Under the pieces are notes generated by a model. The model was not told where the DNA came from. It saw only the letters and a list, made by a program, of their open reading frames with translations, and did no database searches. From assembly GCA_964535735.1 (NCBI GenBank), contig CAZHTM010000046.1:1-16705 (forward strand): a stretch of DNA of 16,705 nucleotides, written 5' to 3'. The stretch comes from J089 sp964535735 (GTDB lineage: Bacteria; Fidelibacterota; Marinisomatia; Marinisomatales; J089). Shown one piece after another: positions 1-8,177 of the stretch; within the stretch, counting starts at the first letter, position 1, and each line of letters starts with the position of its first letter. A program made the translations under genes and the position numbers.

Positions 1-487
1 TGTCAGGAGAAAGTGGCCGCTTGAATCATTTTACAGAAAATTTTGGACTTGATCCATAAATTATAAAAAATATAGAATTATATATTGCTTTTAACAGTAT
101 GATGAATTACATTTTATAAAAGGCAACCAAAATATTTTCAGATATGAACTTCTCACTAAAATTCATGTGGCGACCTTCATAGTACAAGAGAGTAACAGCA
201 ATTCACTTTTGTCCTAATACGATTCCCGAACCATCGGTTCAAATCCTTTGAAACTAATTGCTAGATCTGGTTCGCAAGTGCATTCACCATTTTATCCTTC
301 GCCGTTATGAAAACTATGATACCAAATTTATTTTAAACACATAAATAACGTGTGAAAACATACTAGCACTCTATGGCCCCCGTATAATGCTCTTACCAAT
401 TTCATCAAGTAGAACCAGCACATTTTATTGATGTATTATAAACAAAATAGGAGCCCGTAATTAAGTGACGAGGTTCATGGGTAGTTT
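1..487. other. AT-rich non-coding leader upstream of the sensor kinase
   Basis: No gene of credible length was seen on either strand. A short open tail in the third frame ends at a TAA at 57-59 (last residues read ...NFGLDP). It could be the end of a gene lying mostly outside the window, but 18 codons are too few to identify it. The rest is AT-rich. A perfect TATAAT hexamer lies at 383-388. A T-loop-like string at 236-246 is not part of a foldable tRNA. The kinase promoter probably lies in the last ~150 bases. Confidence 0.6.
383..388 (+). promoter_or_regulatory. Possible -10 element for the sensor kinase gene
   Basis: A perfect TATAAT hexamer in the kinase orientation, 99 bases before the ATG. 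No good -35 hexamer lies 16-18 bases upstream (the bases there read roughly ATACTA), so this is a lone -10 match in AT-rich DNA and could be chance. If used, the transcript would have a leader of about 90 nt. Confidence 0.25.
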
Positions 488-3400
488 ATGAAAATTAAGA
501 ACCGATTATATTTTATCAGTATTCCCCTGGTGATTCTATTCGCGGCTCTCCCCCTCTGGTTTATTATTCCATGGTCCGGTTCAATTCTGGAAGATCATTA
601 TACAAACCTTATTAATATCATTGCGGATTTAAAATCTGATAAAATACAGTCTTATTTTGAAGAACGTCAGGAGGATTTATTAACCCTGCAAAATTATTTT
701 GAAATAAAGAAAAATTTACCGGTTTTAACTCGTTTTGCAGAAGACAGTTTGCAACAGAACTTTCGCCAGGCTACTGAAAATCTAAATAATCAACTGACTA
801 TTTTCTACAATACATCCCATTATCGGGATATCATGCTGGTCAACCCCGAAGGTATGGTCGTTTATGCATTTAATAAAAAGCATAGAGCTCAGGAAATATT
901 TAAGCCGCTGCCAAGCACGGAGGATATCAACGTTTTCCAGGAAGCCCGAAATAAAATCACCTTTTCCAACGTATACTTTAAGGAAGCCTCCGATTTTCCA
1001 TTGAATATGCTGGCAGCAGCTCCAGTATACGATGCGGAAAGAAAATTCCTTGGAGAGGTTGTATTAGAAATTCATCTACAACCCCTCTGGGAATTGATCC
1101 AAGACACAACGGGGTTGGGATCCACTGGAGAAACACTTTTAGGCAAGCTGGAAGGAAACAACTGTATCTTCATCAATCCTCTGCGATTTAACCCTACCGC
1201 GGCAATGAATTATAAAATTCCATTGGGTTCTTCTAACGCAATACCTATTCAACTGGCCTTAATGGGTGAGTCTGGTTCCGGATTCTTCCCAGACTATCGG
1301 GGTCAATCGGTGCTGGCAGCCTGGCGAAATATCGCTCCATTGGGTTGGGGTCTAGTAGCAAAAATTGACCGCGCCGAAATTGAAAAGCCTAAGGTCACGT
1401 TTGAGCGATTTGCTATACTTTTCTATCTTGGCATTTTATCGCTCTTATTGGGTATTAGCCTGGTCATGACCCGATCAATTACACGGCCACTAAAAAAAAT
1501 CGAGGAGGGGATTCAACAAATCGGTCAGGGCAATTTTAATACTCGAATTAAAGTGTCATCCAAAGATGAGTTCGGTCTCATGGCGAAAGCGTTTAACGCT
1601 ATGGCTAGAAAGTTGCAGAATACTCAACAAATTCTGGTCCAAAAAGTTACTGATCTGACCCACCTAGAAGAGTCTCTGAATCGATCGAATCGGGCGCTCG
1701 GATTGATAAGTAAAATCAATGGAATCATCAACAACGCTGATAATGAGCAAGCCCTACTCGACCGCGTGTGTCAATTAATTATCGAAAGTGCTGATTATGA
1801 AGTCGCTTGGATAGGGTATCCTAAACCTGAACCATCAGAACCGATAGAAATCATGGCCACCAGCGGTGAAAAGGCGGATGCCTATTTATCCCATATCACC
1901 GTAACCTGGGATGAGTCTTCCACCGGTAATGGACCAGGAGGAACAGCTATTCGAACGGGTACCTCTTTTGTGGTTCAAGATATTCAGAATGACCCAAGCT
2001 TTGAACCATGGAAGGAAAGAGCGGTGGACCAGGGATTTCAATCTTGCTTGGCACTTCCCTTACGAATAGATCAGTCTGTTATTGGGGTTTTATCCATCTA
2101 TTCCTCTAATCCGAACGCTTTTAACAAGGAAGAAATTACCCTGCTGGAAGAGATGGCCGATAATTTGGCGCATGGAATTCATTCCCTTCGTGACCGGGTC
2201 AAAAAATCCCGTGCCGAACAGGTTCTCAAAGAGCGGGAAAAGGAACTATCCACAATCATTGATAATCATCCGGAAGCACTATTCACCACAGATCAGGATC
2301 ACCGAATTCTCCTGGTGAACTTGGCTTTCGAACACATGTTTGGCTATACTGCCGAAAACGTTATCGGGCATACGACGGATTTATTATGCAATGATCCAAA
2401 CCAGATTGAAGAATGTGTGAAGCTCCAGAAACAATTTCTATCCAAATCCGATTCAAGTCAGACACCTTTGTCCTTAGACATTGAATACAAACGAGCCGAT
2501 GGCTCTTCATTTATAGGGGCAACTATTGTGGCCCCGGTAATCAATAGTAAGGGACAACAAGTCGGGATTATCACCACCATTAGAGATATCACCCAGCTCC
2601 GGGCTCAGGAGGAAGAAATTCGTAAACTATCAGCTATTGCAGAGAAAACCGATGATATTGTGTTTATTGCAGGTCAAGAAGGTGAATTGCAATATACCAA
2701 CCAATCTTTTGAACGGGTGACGGGATACACCGCCGATGAAGTCAGGGGTAAATTGATCAGCGAAGTCCTGAAATCTGGCCTGACCTCAGACGAATTCTAT
2801 GAAGAGCTGTGGACCACCATAACTGCCGGTAAGGTCTTTAAGTCAGAAACTCTAGATCGCAAAAAAAATGGTGAATTATTTTATTATGACCAGACGATCA
2901 CACCTATTAAGGACGACAAGGGGAATATCACACATTTCATTTCCACAGGTAAGGATGGAACCGAGCGGGTCTTGCAGCAAAAAAAATTAGAAGAAACTCT
3001 AGAAGATCTGACCCAAGCCAACAAAGTAAAAACACTCTTTTTAGCGAATGTATCGCACGAAATTCGGACTCCCCTGGCTGGTATTCTGGGATTTTCTGAA
3101 CTTATTCAAAGTACATTTGAAGGTACTAGCGATCCGGAAAAGGCATTTTTTTTCAATGCCATGCGGGAACCCGGTAACCGTTTGTTGGATACTGTTGAAA
3201 AGATATTAGCGATTACTCAATGGGAATCCGGTTCCATGTCGGTCAAACCAGCCCCCCTCAACCTTAACGATATCCTGGACCAGTTAGCTGATAAGTATAA
3301 ACCCATGGCTGAAGCTAAAGGATTGAGTTTTAATTATCTTAATGCCACCTCGTCACCGGCAAATGTGATGGCTGATGAAGTCACCTTGAAAACAGCCCTG

Positions 3401-4141
3401 TCAAATCTCCTGGATAACGCAATCAAATTCACTCCCGCCGGGTCAGTCACCTTAAGCATCAATCAACAACGGAATCATTTTCTGGTTCAAATTGCCGATA
3501 CGGGAATTGGAATCGGCGAAGATCACCTCAAGGATTTGTATAGTCCTTTCTCCCAAGAGAGCACAGGATATACCAAAGACTTTCAGGGCATCGGTCTGGG
3601 AATGGCCGTAGCAAAACGTTGCCTGGACGCCAATAATATTGGCATCCAAGTGGAATCAACAAAAGGAACAGGCACTAAGTTCACCTTGACGTTTGAACGC
3701 CGGAAATCATCTCAAAAAGAAGTAGGCTCTTCAATTTTTAAACAATCCCTAAAACCCAAACAAGCTGAAAAAGACATCACCGATCTTCATATCTTGCTGG
3801 TAGAGGATGATCCAGTATTTCAAAATTTGATTCGTTCATTTTTTCCCAATCTGAAGAATTTCCAAATGGCTGAGTCGGTAAATGAAGCAAAGAATCTGTT
3901 ACGTCAAAATCGTTTCGATTTAATTCTATTGGATATATTACTTCAGGGAGAGAAAACTGGTTTGGATTTGATCAAATTTATTCGAATCAATAATCGCTGG
4001 AAAACCATGCCCATACTCGCGGTAACGGCCTACGCATCACCGCAAGACCGCCAAAAATGTTTGGCAATCGGATGCAATGATTACTTGGTTAAGCCTATTA
4101 CCCGCGCGGAGTTGATAGCGAAAATCCAAAGCCTGATTTAA
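488..4141 (+). CDS. Membrane-bound hybrid sensor histidine kinase (Cache-HAMP-GAF-PAS-PAS-HisKA-HATPase-REC)
   Basis: A 1217-residue hybrid sensor kinase that should autophosphorylate on His and pass the phosphate to its own receiver. One membrane segment (about 9-28) and a second (306-327) enclose a ~275-residue periplasmic part of Cache-like character. A HAMP linker follows (329-381), then a short coiled coil, a GAF domain (about 415-565) and two PAS domains (about 585-705 and 712-832). The dimerisation helix carries SHEIRTPL with H857. The ATPase domain shows the N-box (DNAIKF, N977), G1 (DTGIGIG, 1004-1010) and G2 (GIGLGMA, from 1034). The C-terminal receiver (about 1100-1217) has acidic residues E1106, D1107 and D1108, phospho-acceptor D1149, T1180 and K1202, so every key residue is present. 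The ATG start has only a weak purine stretch upstream, but a membrane segment begins at once, so the N-terminus looks right. There is no HPt domain, output domain or partner response regulator nearby, so its target is unknown. The next gene is convergent. Confidence 0.95.
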   Translation: MKIKNRLYFISIPLVILFAALPLWFIIPWSGSILEDHYTNLINIIADLKSDKIQSYFEERQEDLLTLQNYFEIKKNLPVLTRFAEDSLQQNFRQATENLNNQLTIFYNTSHYRDIMLVNPEGMVVYAFNKKHRAQEIFKPLPSTEDINVFQEARNKITFSNVYFKEASDFPLNMLAAAPVYDAERKFLGEVVLEIHLQPLWELIQDTTGLGSTGETLLGKLEGNNCIFINPLRFNPTAAMNYKIPLGSSNAIPIQLALMGESGSGFFPDYRGQSVLAAWRNIAPLGWGLVAKIDRAEIEKPKVTFERFAILFYLGILSLLLGISLVMTRSITRPLKKIEEGIQQIGQGNFNTRIKVSSKDEFGLMAKAFNAMARKLQNTQQILVQKVTDLTHLEESLNRSNRALGLISKINGIINNADNEQALLDRVCQLIIESADYEVAWIGYPKPEPSEPIEIMATSGEKADAYLSHITVTWDESSTGNGPGGTAIRTGTSFVVQDIQNDPSFEPWKERAVDQGFQSCLALPLRIDQSVIGVLSIYSSNPNAFNKEEITLLEEMADNLAHGIHSLRDRVKKSRAEQVLKEREKELSTIIDNHPEALFTTDQDHRILLVNLAFEHMFGYTAENVIGHTTDLLCNDPNQIEECVKLQKQFLSKSDSSQTPLSLDIEYKRADGSSFIGATIVAPVINSKGQQVGIITTIRDITQLRAQEEEIRKLSAIAEKTDDIVFIAGQEGELQYTNQSFERVTGYTADEVRGKLISEVLKSGLTSDEFYEELWTTITAGKVFKSETLDRKKNGELFYYDQTITPIKDDKGNITHFISTGKDGTERVLQQKKLEETLEDLTQANKVKTLFLANVSHEIRTPLAGILGFSELIQSTFEGTSDPEKAFFFNAMREPGNRLLDTVEKILAITQWESGSMSVKPAPLNLNDILDQLADKYKPMAEAKGLSFNYLNATSSPANVMADEVTLKTALSNLLDNAIKFTPAGSVTLSINQQRNHFLVQIADTGIGIGEDHLKDLYSPFSQESTGYTKDFQGIGLGMAVAKRCLDANNIGIQVESTKGTGTKFTLTFERRKSSQKEVGSSIFKQSLKPKQAEKDITDLHILLVEDDPVFQNLIRSFFPNLKNFQMAESVNEAKNLLRQNRFDLILLDILLQGEKTGLDLIKFIRINNRWKTMPILAVTAYASPQDRQKCLAIGCNDYLVKPITRAELIAKIQSLI

Positions 4142-4161
4142 TCGCCCTACCGGCCGATTAA
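4138..4161. terminator. Hairpin between convergent genes, possible terminator
   Basis: The inverted repeat TTAATCG (4138-4144) / CGATTAA (4155-4161) overlaps the stop codon of the kinase. The inner CC/GG pairs extend it with one bulge. It lies in the short gap between two convergent genes and could end transcription from both sides. Neither side has a clean T-run, so the assignment is weak. Confidence 0.35.
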
Positions 4162-4178
4162 TTATATACCCCTGTTTC

Positions 4179-4916
4179 TCAAATCAATCGTAGCAATGGC
4201 CCCTCGGAAAATGGATTCGCCATAACAATCCCCATTCTAGTGTACACTTCCTTGGGTACACCAATATCGCCTAAATAAAGTTTGCCTAAGCGCGATTGTA
4301 TCTCCGGCTGTTCCATTCCCCGTTTTGGCAGCGCTAAGGTCAGAGTAGCTTCCGACGTCAGAGCCAGAGTCGTGAACCGCCCTTCATGAGCACTAAAACC
4401 GGTGGGCACATCCAAAGACAACACATGGGGGTTACCCGATTTCAACACACATTCTACCAGTTCCGCCGCCAATCCCCGCGGCTCTCCGACCAGATTGTAT
4501 CCAATCAAGGCATCCAATATCAGATCCGTGCTTTGTACATCCTTTGGAGTTACGTATTCAGACTGAATGAAAGGAATATTCAACCTTTGAAGTGTCTCAA
4601 ATCGTACTCGGGTAGTAGGTTTGAGTCGTTCCAGTGTCGAGCCCAAAATAATGGTTATTCGGGCTCCCCGATTATGAAGGTGACGAGCTGCCGTAAGTCC
4701 GCCACCACCATTGTGACCACTACCAGCCAAGATTGTAATTTGGGCTTCCGATAAACGGACTTGGCGGTCAGCCAATACCTTTTCCGCCAGATCTGCCAAA
4801 TGTCGTCCCGCCAATTCCATCATCTGGACCAGAGAAATCTGGAAATCTTCGATCATTAGACGGTCCACTTCCGCCATCTCACGAGCGGAAACCACTGGCG
4901 GAAAATGATTAGTCAT
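4179..4916 (-). CDS. nnrE: Stand-alone YjeF_N domain protein, NAD(P)H-hydrate epimerase-like
   Basis: A 245-residue single-domain YjeF_N protein. In this family the domain interconverts the R and S epimers of hydrated NAD(P)H (NADHX/NADPHX) so that a separate dehydratase can restore the cofactor. The fold markers are in order: an N-terminal helix with LVQMMELAGRHLADLA (29-44), a glycine-rich loop GSGHNGGGGL (65-74) followed by AARHLHNRG, DALIG (135-139), LDVPTG (168-173) with the expected catalytic Asp D169, and TLTLALPKRG (191-200). Two details differ from the usual family: the loop normally reads NNGGDG and here the Asp is Gly72, and the Asp two residues after the PSG motif is Ser175. The C-terminal dehydratase domain common in bacterial ~500-residue Nnr proteins is absent. 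The gene is last in the minus-strand cluster and its ATG overlaps the thioredoxin stop by 8 bp, implying coupled translation. Lying beside an NADH dehydrogenase fits a cofactor-repair role, but the loop changes leave the true substrate open. Confidence 0.82.
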   Translation of the reverse strand: MTNHFPPVVSAREMAEVDRLMIEDFQISLVQMMELAGRHLADLAEKVLADRQVRLSEAQITILAGSGHNGGGGLTAARHLHNRGARITIILGSTLERLKPTTRVRFETLQRLNIPFIQSEYVTPKDVQSTDLILDALIGYNLVGEPRGLAAELVECVLKSGNPHVLSLDVPTGFSAHEGRFTTLALTSEATLTLALPKRGMEQPEIQSRLGKLYLGDIGVPKEVYTRMGIVMANPFSEGPLLRLI

Positions 4917-5304
4917 TAGAAGGGTGCAAGGTCGCCATTAATTGTTGCGGTGATTGGTAGCCTGACTGACGGTAGATCACCTTTCCTTCTCCGTCCAGGG
5001 CCACCAACGTCGGCAATCCGGACACTCCGTATTTACGTGCTAATATATATCCCTTGGGTGTATCCACATTGACCTTGATAACAATGTAGTCCCGTAGCGC
5101 TTTTTCAACGTCGGCATTGGAAAAAGTATCTTTGTCCATGACCCGGCAATAATGACACCAGTTGGCATGGAATTTTACCAAAACAGTCTTTTGTCCCGAT
5201 TGGGCTTTCATCAACGCCTGATCCAGGGAAATATTCGTAAATACAGCTGGTTCGCTAGCCCAGACAAGGGAAAAGATTCCAAGAATTATGATAAGTTTTT
5301 TCAT
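4909..5304 (-). CDS. Exported thioredoxin-like protein
   Basis: A 131-residue thioredoxin-fold protein with an N-terminal signal sequence (MKKLIIILGIFSLVWA), so it probably works in the periplasm. The redox motif is WCHYC with C50 and C53, preceded by KFHAN. The cis-proline loop is GLPT (P98). The CHYC variant is typical of the thioredoxin_7/DsbD-C-like branch and not of cytosolic thioredoxin (CGPC). The signal lacks a lipobox. The frame is open up to 5373, but the start at 5304 is preferred because GGAG at 5311-5314 lies 6 bases upstream and the signal peptide begins right there. It follows the NADH dehydrogenase by 72 bp and overlaps the YjeF_N gene by 8 bp. Likely role: thiol reduction or quality control of exported proteins, with an unknown electron donor. 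Confidence 0.88.
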   Translation of the reverse strand: MKKLIIILGIFSLVWASEPAVFTNISLDQALMKAQSGQKTVLVKFHANWCHYCRVMDKDTFSNADVEKALRDYIVIKVNVDTPKGYILARKYGVSGLPTLVALDGEGKVIYRQSGYQSPQQLMATLHPSND

Positions 5305-5376
5305 GTGATTCTCCAGGTTTATACATGGAAAAATAGATTCTTTTAACGGAATCAACTGTCGGCGAGAAGACAAAGT

Positions 5377-6591
5377 TTAGAATTGAGATGTATCCCGACC
5401 AAACAAAGTGGTCATCAACCAATCGACCACTACCTTGATTTTATTCCTCCACCGGACCAATCGAGTAAGATAAGCCGACCTCCAGAATATCCAGGCCCAA
5501 TATCCACCCCCTTTAATTGTACCTGTATCCACTAGGGCCTGATCCTCACCCACGTAAGCCATCATCCCCAGTAATCGAAATCGAAACGGTCGTCCTGTAT
5601 CCGATTGATTAAAATAACGGGCTAAATATTTTCCCTGTTGGATGGCGACCTGCGCGGTAGGAGGCAAGGGTTTATTCTCCAAAACAGCACAGTCCCCCAG
5701 AGCATAGATATGCTCCCGGTCTGGCACTCTTAAATGATCATCCACCAAAATACATCCTCGCGAATCCCGACGCAGATCCAGCTGGCGCACAAAGTCCCGT
5801 GGCGCATTACCGGTGGCCCAGAGCAAAATACCGTAATCCACCCGTTCGCCCGTTGCCAAATCCAGGTGATCCCGGTATACGTGCGTCACTGCAGTACCTA
5901 ATCGAATCCGGATACCCTGCCGTTTAAATAATTGATAGGCTCGGGCTTGGAGTTTTTTATCATAACTGCCAAGAATCGTGGGACCCGCTTCTAATAGAGT
6001 AATGCTTACTTTATCCTTAAGATGTGGATACGTACGACAAATATCTTTCACCATGAAATCATGAATTTCAGCGGCAAATTCAATCCCGGTGGGCCCTCCG
6101 CCAACCACAACTGTATGCAGTAAATGCCGCTTGGTGGCTTCATCCACATGGGGCAACGCGGCGTGCTCAAAGCGATTCAGGATCAAATTTCGGAGTTTGC
6201 GGGCATCCCAGAGTTCTTTTAAAAAACTGGCATATTTCCGGACTCCGGGAATTCCGAAAGTGTTTGGTGTGGCACCGACTCCGATCACCAGTCGATCATA
6301 AGATACAGAGAACCGTTCCACAGATTTTACCGCTTGGCAAACCAGAATTTTTTGGTCAAAATCGACGGATAACGCCTTAGCGTGATAATATGTCAAGCGG
6401 GGATCGATCTTGCGGATCGGTTCTATAATGCTACGAAATTCCAGCGTGCCAACGGCAGTACTGGGCAATAAAGGCGTAAATAGAAAATAGTTCCGGGGAC
6501 TGATCAGGACGACTGCATATCGATCCAGGTCTAGCTCCCGAATCAAGCTGTATGACCCAAATCCAGTGCCCAAGATGACTAGAGTTTCCAT
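5377..6591 (-). CDS. ndh: Type II NADH:quinone oxidoreductase (NDH-2), mitochondrial-like
   Basis: A 404-residue single-subunit flavoprotein that should oxidise NADH and reduce membrane quinone without pumping protons. The N-terminal FAD fold reads VILGTGFGSYSL (5-16), followed by SPRNYFLFTPLLPSTAVGT (31-49). The second dinucleotide fold reads VVVGGGPTGIEFAAEI (161-176), with E201 ending the following strand. LLWATGNAPRDF (257-268), YALGDCA (296-302) and PPTAQVAIQQGKYLA (310-324) are characteristic flavin- and quinone-site segments. The Trp/Arg-rich tail (about 364-400, including WRSAYLTRLVRW and WLMTTLFGRD) is the amphipathic membrane anchor. The N-terminal third and tail look closer to mitochondrial NDI/NDE enzymes than to E. 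coli Ndh. No transmembrane helix is needed. The stop of the DUF547 gene overlaps this gene's GAGGA ribosome site, so translation is probably coupled. Confidence 0.93.
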   Translation of the reverse strand: METLVILGTGFGSYSLIRELDLDRYAVVLISPRNYFLFTPLLPSTAVGTLEFRSIIEPIRKIDPRLTYYHAKALSVDFDQKILVCQAVKSVERFSVSYDRLVIGVGATPNTFGIPGVRKYASFLKELWDARKLRNLILNRFEHAALPHVDEATKRHLLHTVVVGGGPTGIEFAAEIHDFMVKDICRTYPHLKDKVSITLLEAGPTILGSYDKKLQARAYQLFKRQGIRIRLGTAVTHVYRDHLDLATGERVDYGILLWATGNAPRDFVRQLDLRRDSRGCILVDDHLRVPDREHIYALGDCAVLENKPLPPTAQVAIQQGKYLARYFNQSDTGRPFRFRLLGMMAYVGEDQALVDTGTIKGGGYWAWIFWRSAYLTRLVRWRNKIKVVVDWLMTTLFGRDTSQF

Positions 6592-6599
6592 AGATATCC

Positions 6600-7400
6600 T
6601 CAGTCAAATCGATTCAGGGACCAGTTATAATCTTCGTATTCAATGGTCCAGTTTGACAAATCAAGATTTTCTGTCAAATCGATAATCTTGGAATAGTGAT
6701 CGATATAGTCCAGTACGGAATTCCTATCCTGTTCGAAGTCGGATAGATACCATTTAAAAATCCGCGATAATCGGATGACTCTTTGGGATGTATCCAGACA
6801 AATTGTTACGGGGTTGTTAAGAAAGGTTGTTACTTTTTTATCCAATTGGGCGTCCAAATTTTCACCCGTGAAAATCCGTTGCCCCAATGGGGGACAACTG
6901 GCAGAGGCACAATTTATAGCAAAATGAACACGGGGATCATGATATCGTTTTTGAAGCATCTCTTTTTCGATAGTGTCTAAAGTTAACTTTCGACCTCCTA
7001 CCACAAATGATTTCCGCCAGAAGACACCATTTCCCCAGGCAATGTCTTTCACACTGGAAATGTTTGGATGCTCAATAACCGCCTGCATCACCAACGCATT
7101 GTATACATTAATCCAATACGCTTTGCGATCATTCTCTGTGGGAAATAATTCCGGTGAAGTTTCAGGACTCACAGTCCGGATGAACTTCAGAAACGTGTTG
7201 AGGGCAAAAGGATTTTCACGAATGGCGGCGTAATTCACTTTCCCAGAGGAATCCACATTGGCGGATAAAAGTTGATTGAGCGCCTTTTGTGCCACAGCCG
7301 GTTCGATGGATAACTCCAAGTTCTTCATTTCTTCTTCTTTAGAACAGAATATCAGTGTCACACCGAACGCAAAAAGAAATAAAATGGTCTGCGCTTTCAT
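6600..7400 (-). CDS. DUF547 family lipoprotein
   Basis: A 266-residue DUF547 protein with no established biochemical activity. The N-terminus is a hydrophobic signal ending in LIFC (C19) followed by SKEEE, an acceptable though not ideal lipobox, so it is probably a lipoprotein or exported. Family hallmarks: DRKAYWINVYNALVMQAV (91-108), HFAINCASASCPPL (159-172, with C164 and C169 as a possible metal or disulfide pair), IRLSRIFKWYLSDF (209-222) and the terminal DYNWSLN (257-263). Length is normal. Translation likely starts at 7400: the ATG lies five bases after a 15-bp hairpin whose last bases (GGGA) are also the only candidate ribosome site. It sits between doxX and ndh and just precedes the latter, so its role is presumably tied to redox or envelope function, but this is inferred from position only. 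Confidence 0.88.
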   Translation of the reverse strand: MKAQTILFLFAFGVTLIFCSKEEEMKNLELSIEPAVAQKALNQLLSANVDSSGKVNYAAIRENPFALNTFLKFIRTVSPETSPELFPTENDRKAYWINVYNALVMQAVIEHPNISSVKDIAWGNGVFWRKSFVVGGRKLTLDTIEKEMLQKRYHDPRVHFAINCASASCPPLGQRIFTGENLDAQLDKKVTTFLNNPVTICLDTSQRVIRLSRIFKWYLSDFEQDRNSVLDYIDHYSKIIDLTENLDLSNWTIEYEDYNWSLNRFD

Positions 7401-7405
7401 GAAAT

Positions 7406-7441
7406 AATCCCAGCGGGAAGATCATCCTTCCCGCTGGGATT
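7406..7441 (-). promoter_or_regulatory. 15-bp perfect hairpin between doxX and the DUF547 gene
   Basis: The arms at 7406-7420 and 7427-7441 are perfect 15-bp complements with a 6-base loop. In the minus-strand transcript the hairpin follows doxX, is trailed only by ATTTC, and ends five bases before the DUF547 ATG. It could be a terminator/attenuator with a poor U-tract, an mRNA-stabilising stem, or a structure hiding the DUF547 ribosome site, since the GGGA is inside the stem. Confidence 0.7.
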
Positions 7442-7463
7442 CCTTAATCTACGATTTCGCGTA

Positions 7464-7871
7464 TTACTCGGAAGAGCCATTTCCATTCGTAAGGTAATAG
7501 AGACCGGTAACCAAAATCAGCGTCTGGAACTCCATTCCTCCAGAATTATTGGTTCCTTCACCCCAACCGCTCATAAAATTCCAACCGTTTTGAGCGTGAA
7601 CCATAGAAATTGCACCCAACATGATGATAGCGAAAATGGCGCCTGCCGCCCGAGTGGCCCAATCCGGTCCCATGCCGCCCCAAAGAATCAGCAAGCCACC
7701 CGCTAATTCCATCAGAGCCAAGACATATACCAAGAAAACGGGCATGCCCATCATCGTGGCCATGCCTTCCGCCATGGGAAATTTAGCATATCCATGATAC
7801 AAGAACGTGATTGCCAATGAAAATCGCACCAGCCAGTGCGCATACGGTCCGAACTTATTTAACGCGTCCAT
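7464..7871 (-). CDS. DoxX family membrane protein
   Basis: A 135-residue four-helix membrane protein of the DoxX family (helices roughly 13-30, 44-63, 72-92, 113-128). Conserved polar residues lie in or beside the helices: R16, the HGYAK stretch (H26, K30), E56 in ALMELAGG, and HAQNGW (92-97). DoxX proteins include the small subunit of thiosulfate:quinone oxidoreductase in archaea and DoxX partners of oxidoreductases in bacteria that act on redox stress; most are uncharacterised. A textbook AGGAGGT at 7875-7881 sits three bases before the ATG, suggesting strong translation compared with its neighbours. It follows the glutaredoxin-like gene by 30 bp and is separated from the DUF547 gene by the strong hairpin, so it may be the most highly expressed gene of the cluster. 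The specific reaction is unknown. Confidence 0.87.
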   Translation of the reverse strand: MDALNKFGPYAHWLVRFSLAITFLYHGYAKFPMAEGMATMMGMPVFLVYVLALMELAGGLLILWGGMGPDWATRAAGAIFAIIMLGAISMVHAQNGWNFMSGWGEGTNNSGGMEFQTLILVTGLYYLTNGNGSSE

Positions 7872-7901
7872 ATGACCTCCTATTGTTGGTTAGACAAGAT
7901 G

Positions 7902-8177
7902 TTAGTTTTTCGCTAAAATCAATTGATCCAGGCGCAACCGAAACCGATTTGGATTCATGTTCCCTAAAAACCATAGCCGGTCTTTAACCCAAACGGCCGG
8001 TGTAATAAAACTTTGCCGGCCTGATGGAAGGGTATCTTCCAGGTCCACATCAAATATTTCTAACTCAATGAAGGGATAATCGCGCAACACCTGCTCCATT
8101 TGTTCCTGAACCTTTTGGCACATGGAACAGTTAGGCCGGGTGATCAATTGTACTTTGATTGTGTTTTCAGCATCCAT
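7902..8177 (-). CDS. Glutaredoxin-like protein (DUF836-type thiol-disulfide fold)
   Basis: A 91-residue cytosolic thioredoxin-fold protein. It begins with a beta strand leading into ITRPNCSMCQKV (12-23), so the redox motif is C17-S-M-C20 at the start of helix 1, as in glutaredoxins and DUF836 proteins. The later TPAVWV (59-64) supplies the cis-proline (P60). No signal or membrane segment is seen. The ATG at 8177 is the first start codon after the regulator's stop, 54 bp upstream, and no ribosome site precedes it. The start codon lies in one arm of an 8-bp dyad (8174-8208), suggesting that translation depends on RNA structure. Probable role: thiol exchange with a protein partner, perhaps another product of the cluster; partner unknown. 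Confidence 0.8.
   Translation of the reverse strand: MDAENTIKVQLITRPNCSMCQKVQEQMEQVLRDYPFIELEIFDVDLEDTLPSGRQSFITPAVWVKDRLWFLGNMNPNRFRLRLDQLILAKN

Noticed and set aside
3..59. Open tail of 18 codons ending in TAA at the left edge
   Set aside because: Too short to recognise a family, could be chance; mentioned only within the leader entry.
236..246. tRNA T-loop-like string GGTTCAAATCC
   Set aside because: Flanking bases do not pair into a T-stem, and no acceptor, D or anticodon arms or CCA end could be found.
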